Assembly: GCA_030271565.1 (NCBI GenBank) | Contig: JARXKR010000001.1 | Span: forward strand, 1-46,329 | Direction: 5' to 3' | Source: Pseudomonadota bacterium | GTDB lineage: Bacteria; Pseudomonadota; Alphaproteobacteria; Sphingomonadales; Sphingomonadaceae | DNA: 46,329 nt | In this document: in pieces, positions 44,487 to 46,329 of the stretch | How positions within the stretch are numbered: the first letter of the stretch is position 1 | How the letters are laid out: each line of letters starts with the position of its first letter | The notes under the pieces: generated by a model | Database searches by the model: none | Seen by the model: the letters and a program-made list of their open reading frames with translations, nothing else | Told to the model about the DNA's origin: nothing | Position numbers and translations under genes: made by a program

Positions 44487-45283
44487 TTGAGCAGCCGGTC
44501 ATCGTCGGCGGGCGAGAGATCTCCGCAGCCGCCATTGCCGCCGAAGCGCAGCACCATCCGGCACCTGACGCCGAAGCAGCGTGGACCGCAGCCGCACAGG
44601 CACTGGCGGTTCGCCAGTTGCTACTCGACGAGGCCGAACGGCTTGGTCTGGAAGCAGGCGAGCTGATCGATGCCAACGGTCAAACCCTGACCGAGGACGA
44701 CGCGCGGATCGAAGCGTTGCTGCGCCGCGAGGTTCATACGCCCGAAGCCGATGAGGCGACCTGTCGCCGTTTTTACGATCGCCAGACCGAGCGGTTCACC
44801 TCGCCCCCGCTGGCCGAGGCCGCGCATATCCTGATCGCTGCCGATCCGGCCGACGATTTCGCGATGGGACTTGCCGTGGGGGATGCACGGACGCTAATCC
44901 GCCAGTTGGAGGCAGATCCGTCAGTATTTGCCGAGCTGGCGCGAGCCCGTTCGGCCTGTCCTTCGCGTGAACAGGGCGGCAATCTGGGCCAGGTGCAGCC
45001 CGGACAGATGGTCAAGCCGTTCGAGGAGGCGCTGTTTGCGCTTCCCGAAAACACGCTGAACACTAGCCCGGTCAAGACCCGGTTCGGAGCGCACATCATC
45101 CGTTCCGGGCGACGGGCCGAAGGCCGGACCCTGCCGTTCGAAGCAGTTCACCAGACAATCGCGGACTATCTGGAAGAGGCGAGCTATCGCCGGGCTGCGG
45201 CCCAGTACGTTTCGATTCTGGCCGAGCAGGGCGGGGTCAGCGGCGTGACACTGGGCGGCGCTGACGGGGTGATGGTGCAGTAA
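44483..45283 (+). CDS. Parvulin-type peptidyl-prolyl isomerase of the nar operon
   Basis: 266 residues from ATG 44483, which overlaps the narI stop. The C-terminal half is a rotamase domain: EAAHILIAAD, FAELARARSACPSREQGGNL, GQMVKPFEEALFALPENT and SPVKTRFGAHIIR. The N-terminal helical part resembles NifM/SurA-like chaperones. There is no signal peptide, so it acts in the cytoplasm, probably on folding of nitrate reductase subunits. Isomerase genes in this slot occur in other nar operons. The client is inferred. Confidence 0.88.
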   Translation: MIEQPVIVGGREISAAAIAAEAQHHPAPDAEAAWTAAAQALAVRQLLLDEAERLGLEAGELIDANGQTLTEDDARIEALLRREVHTPEADEATCRRFYDRQTERFTSPPLAEAAHILIAADPADDFAMGLAVGDARTLIRQLEADPSVFAELARARSACPSREQGGNLGQVQPGQMVKPFEEALFALPENTLNTSPVKTRFGAHIIRSGRRAEGRTLPFEAVHQTIADYLEEASYRRAAAQYVSILAEQGGVSGVTLGGADGVMVQ

Positions 45284-45284
45284 G

Positions 45285-46271
45285 ATGAGCCCTCCGCTTC
45301 ACGATGGCCAAGGACGGCGGTTCGAATACCTGCGGCTGTCGCTGACCGACGTCTGTAACTTCCGGTGCAGCTACTGCCTGCCCGACGGCTATCGCAAGCA
45401 GGCGGGGCAGCCGACCAATCTTTCGGTCGATGAAATCCGCCGACTGGTGACTGCATTTGCCCGGCTGGGTCTGTGGAAAGTCCGCCTGACCGGCGGCGAG
45501 CCCAGCCTGCGCCAAGAACTGCTGGAGATCGCCCGCACCGTTGCGGCGGTTCCCGGGATCCGCAAACTCGCGATGACCACCAACGGCTATCGGCTGGCAG
45601 ATCGCGCAGCCGACTATGCCGCAGCCGGGATCGATGCGCTCAATGTCAGCGTGGACTCGCTCGAACCGGCCAGATTTGCCGCGATCACCGGACACGACTG
45701 GCTGGGCGAGGTCCTTGGTGGGATCACCGCCGCCCGCAGGGCCGGAATTAGCGCGATCAAGCTCAACAGCGTGCTGATGCACGGCGTGAACGACGATGAG
45801 CTGAACAGCTTCACCGCCTTCGTTGCCGAACATGATCTGACGCTGCGCTTCATCGAGGTGATGCGCACCAACGACAATCCTGAGTTTTTCAATGACCATC
45901 ACCTGGCCGGTGCCGTGATCGCAGACCAGCTCGAACGGAGCGGCTGGCAGCGGTTGCCGCGCGAAGCCGGGGCCGGTCCCGCCATCGAGTTTGCCGCGCC
46001 GGGCGGGCGCGGCCGGATCGGGATCATCGCGCCCTATTCGAAGGATTTTTGCGCCAGTTGCAATCGGTTGCGGGTTTCGGCCAAAGGCAAGCTGCACCTG
46101 TGTCTGTTCGGCGATGTTGGCATCGATCTGAGGCCGCTGGTGCAGGATGACGCGCAGCTTGACGAGCTGACCGGGCGGATCGTTGCGCTGACCGCAACCA
46201 AGGCACCGGGGCACCGGCTCCACCAGGGCAATAGCGGAGCAACCCCGCACCTCGCGTCGATCGGAGGATAG
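45285..46271 (+). CDS. moaA: GTP 3',8-cyclase MoaA
   Basis: A 328-residue radical SAM enzyme of molybdopterin synthesis. The N-terminal cluster CNFRCSYC supplies Cys24, Cys28 and Cys31. The substrate-side cluster is Cys256, Cys259 and Cys273 (FCASCNRLR and LHLCLFGD), and the essential C-terminal Gly-Gly is present (ASIGG). It starts two bases after the isomerase stop, so cofactor supply is tied to nitrate reductase expression. Length is normal. Confidence 0.97.
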   Translation: MSPPLHDGQGRRFEYLRLSLTDVCNFRCSYCLPDGYRKQAGQPTNLSVDEIRRLVTAFARLGLWKVRLTGGEPSLRQELLEIARTVAAVPGIRKLAMTTNGYRLADRAADYAAAGIDALNVSVDSLEPARFAAITGHDWLGEVLGGITAARRAGISAIKLNSVLMHGVNDDELNSFTAFVAEHDLTLRFIEVMRTNDNPEFFNDHHLAGAVIADQLERSGWQRLPREAGAGPAIEFAAPGGRGRIGIIAPYSKDFCASCNRLRVSAKGKLHLCLFGDVGIDLRPLVQDDAQLDELTGRIVALTATKAPGHRLHQGNSGATPHLASIGG

Positions 46272-46276
46272 CGGCA

Positions 46277-46329
46277 ATGCCCGGAATCGACCTGTCCATG
46301 CCATTCCATCCGCTGGGCATGGCAGTGCT
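46277..46329 (+). CDS. Start of a further molybdopterin-related gene, possibly moaB (partial)
   Basis: ATG 46277 follows GGAGGA by 7 bases and lies 5 bases after the moaA stop. Only 17 full codons are visible (MPGIDLSMPFHPLGMAV). The pattern resembles the start of MoaB/MogA proteins (short acidic lead, F-P---AV), which would fit the moaA context, but the piece is too short to be sure. Confidence 0.4.
   Translation, partial: MPGIDLSMPFHPLGMAV

Overview
The window reads as chromosome of a GC-rich alphaproteobacterium, most probably a member of the Sphingomonadales (Novosphingobium/Sphingobium/Erythrobacteraceae type). The reasons are the acpP-fabF-mltG block, the style of the tRNA-Met, the Ti/MobQ-type TraA relaxase debris, and dense gene packing with many ATGA stop/start overlaps. 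This taxonomic call is inference from gene style; no marker gene is present.

Layout. (1) 0-7 kb is ordinary chromosome: a PIN toxin with the tail of its antitoxin, acpP-fabF-mltG, an alkylsulfatase with an aldo/keto reductase, a 2H phosphoesterase and tRNA-Met(CAT). (2) 7-8.1 kb is gene-poor debris: a decayed mobile-element gene, a frameshifted small membrane protein and a short dispersed motif. (3) 8.1-24.2 kb is a catabolic block. An eight-gene, mostly translationally coupled operon (11767-21197) lies divergent to a CdhR-type regulator. It encodes what looks like the complete aerobic route gamma-butyrobetaine -> crotonobetainyl-CoA -> carnitinyl-CoA -> carnitine -> 3-dehydrocarnitine -> betainyl-CoA -> glycine betaine. 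Around it sit an SDR, an FAD oxidoreductase, and a minus-strand operon (homocysteine methyltransferase, class II aldolase, MFS porter) whose first enzyme could consume the betaine. (4) 24.4-27.5 kb is wreckage of a conjugative element: an accessory gene, a frameshifted and N-terminally deleted TraA relaxase, and two truncated traD-like genes, with a microhomology-type deletion junction. (5) 27.5-31.7 kb is a Leloir operon: galM, a lipoprotein GH43 glycosidase, galT, galK. (6) 31.8 kb to the end is a nitrate respiration island: nnrS with a small membrane protein, a porin, a fused NarK1-NarK2 transporter, narGHJI, a parvulin-type isomerase, moaA and the start of another gene. Two perfect FNR-type palindromes (TTGATnnnnATCAA) sit at its two control points.

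The most interesting system is the betaine operon. It appears to swap the usual CaiB/CaiC CoA-activation step for an NDP-forming acyl-CoA synthetase. It carries two related hotdog thioesterases, one fused to carnitine dehydrogenase and one free. It uses an NCS1-type permease rather than CaiT or an ABC importer, includes a predicted periplasmic hydrolase, and is bracketed by mobile-element remnants. All functions are read from the translated sequence by eye; no database search was run.
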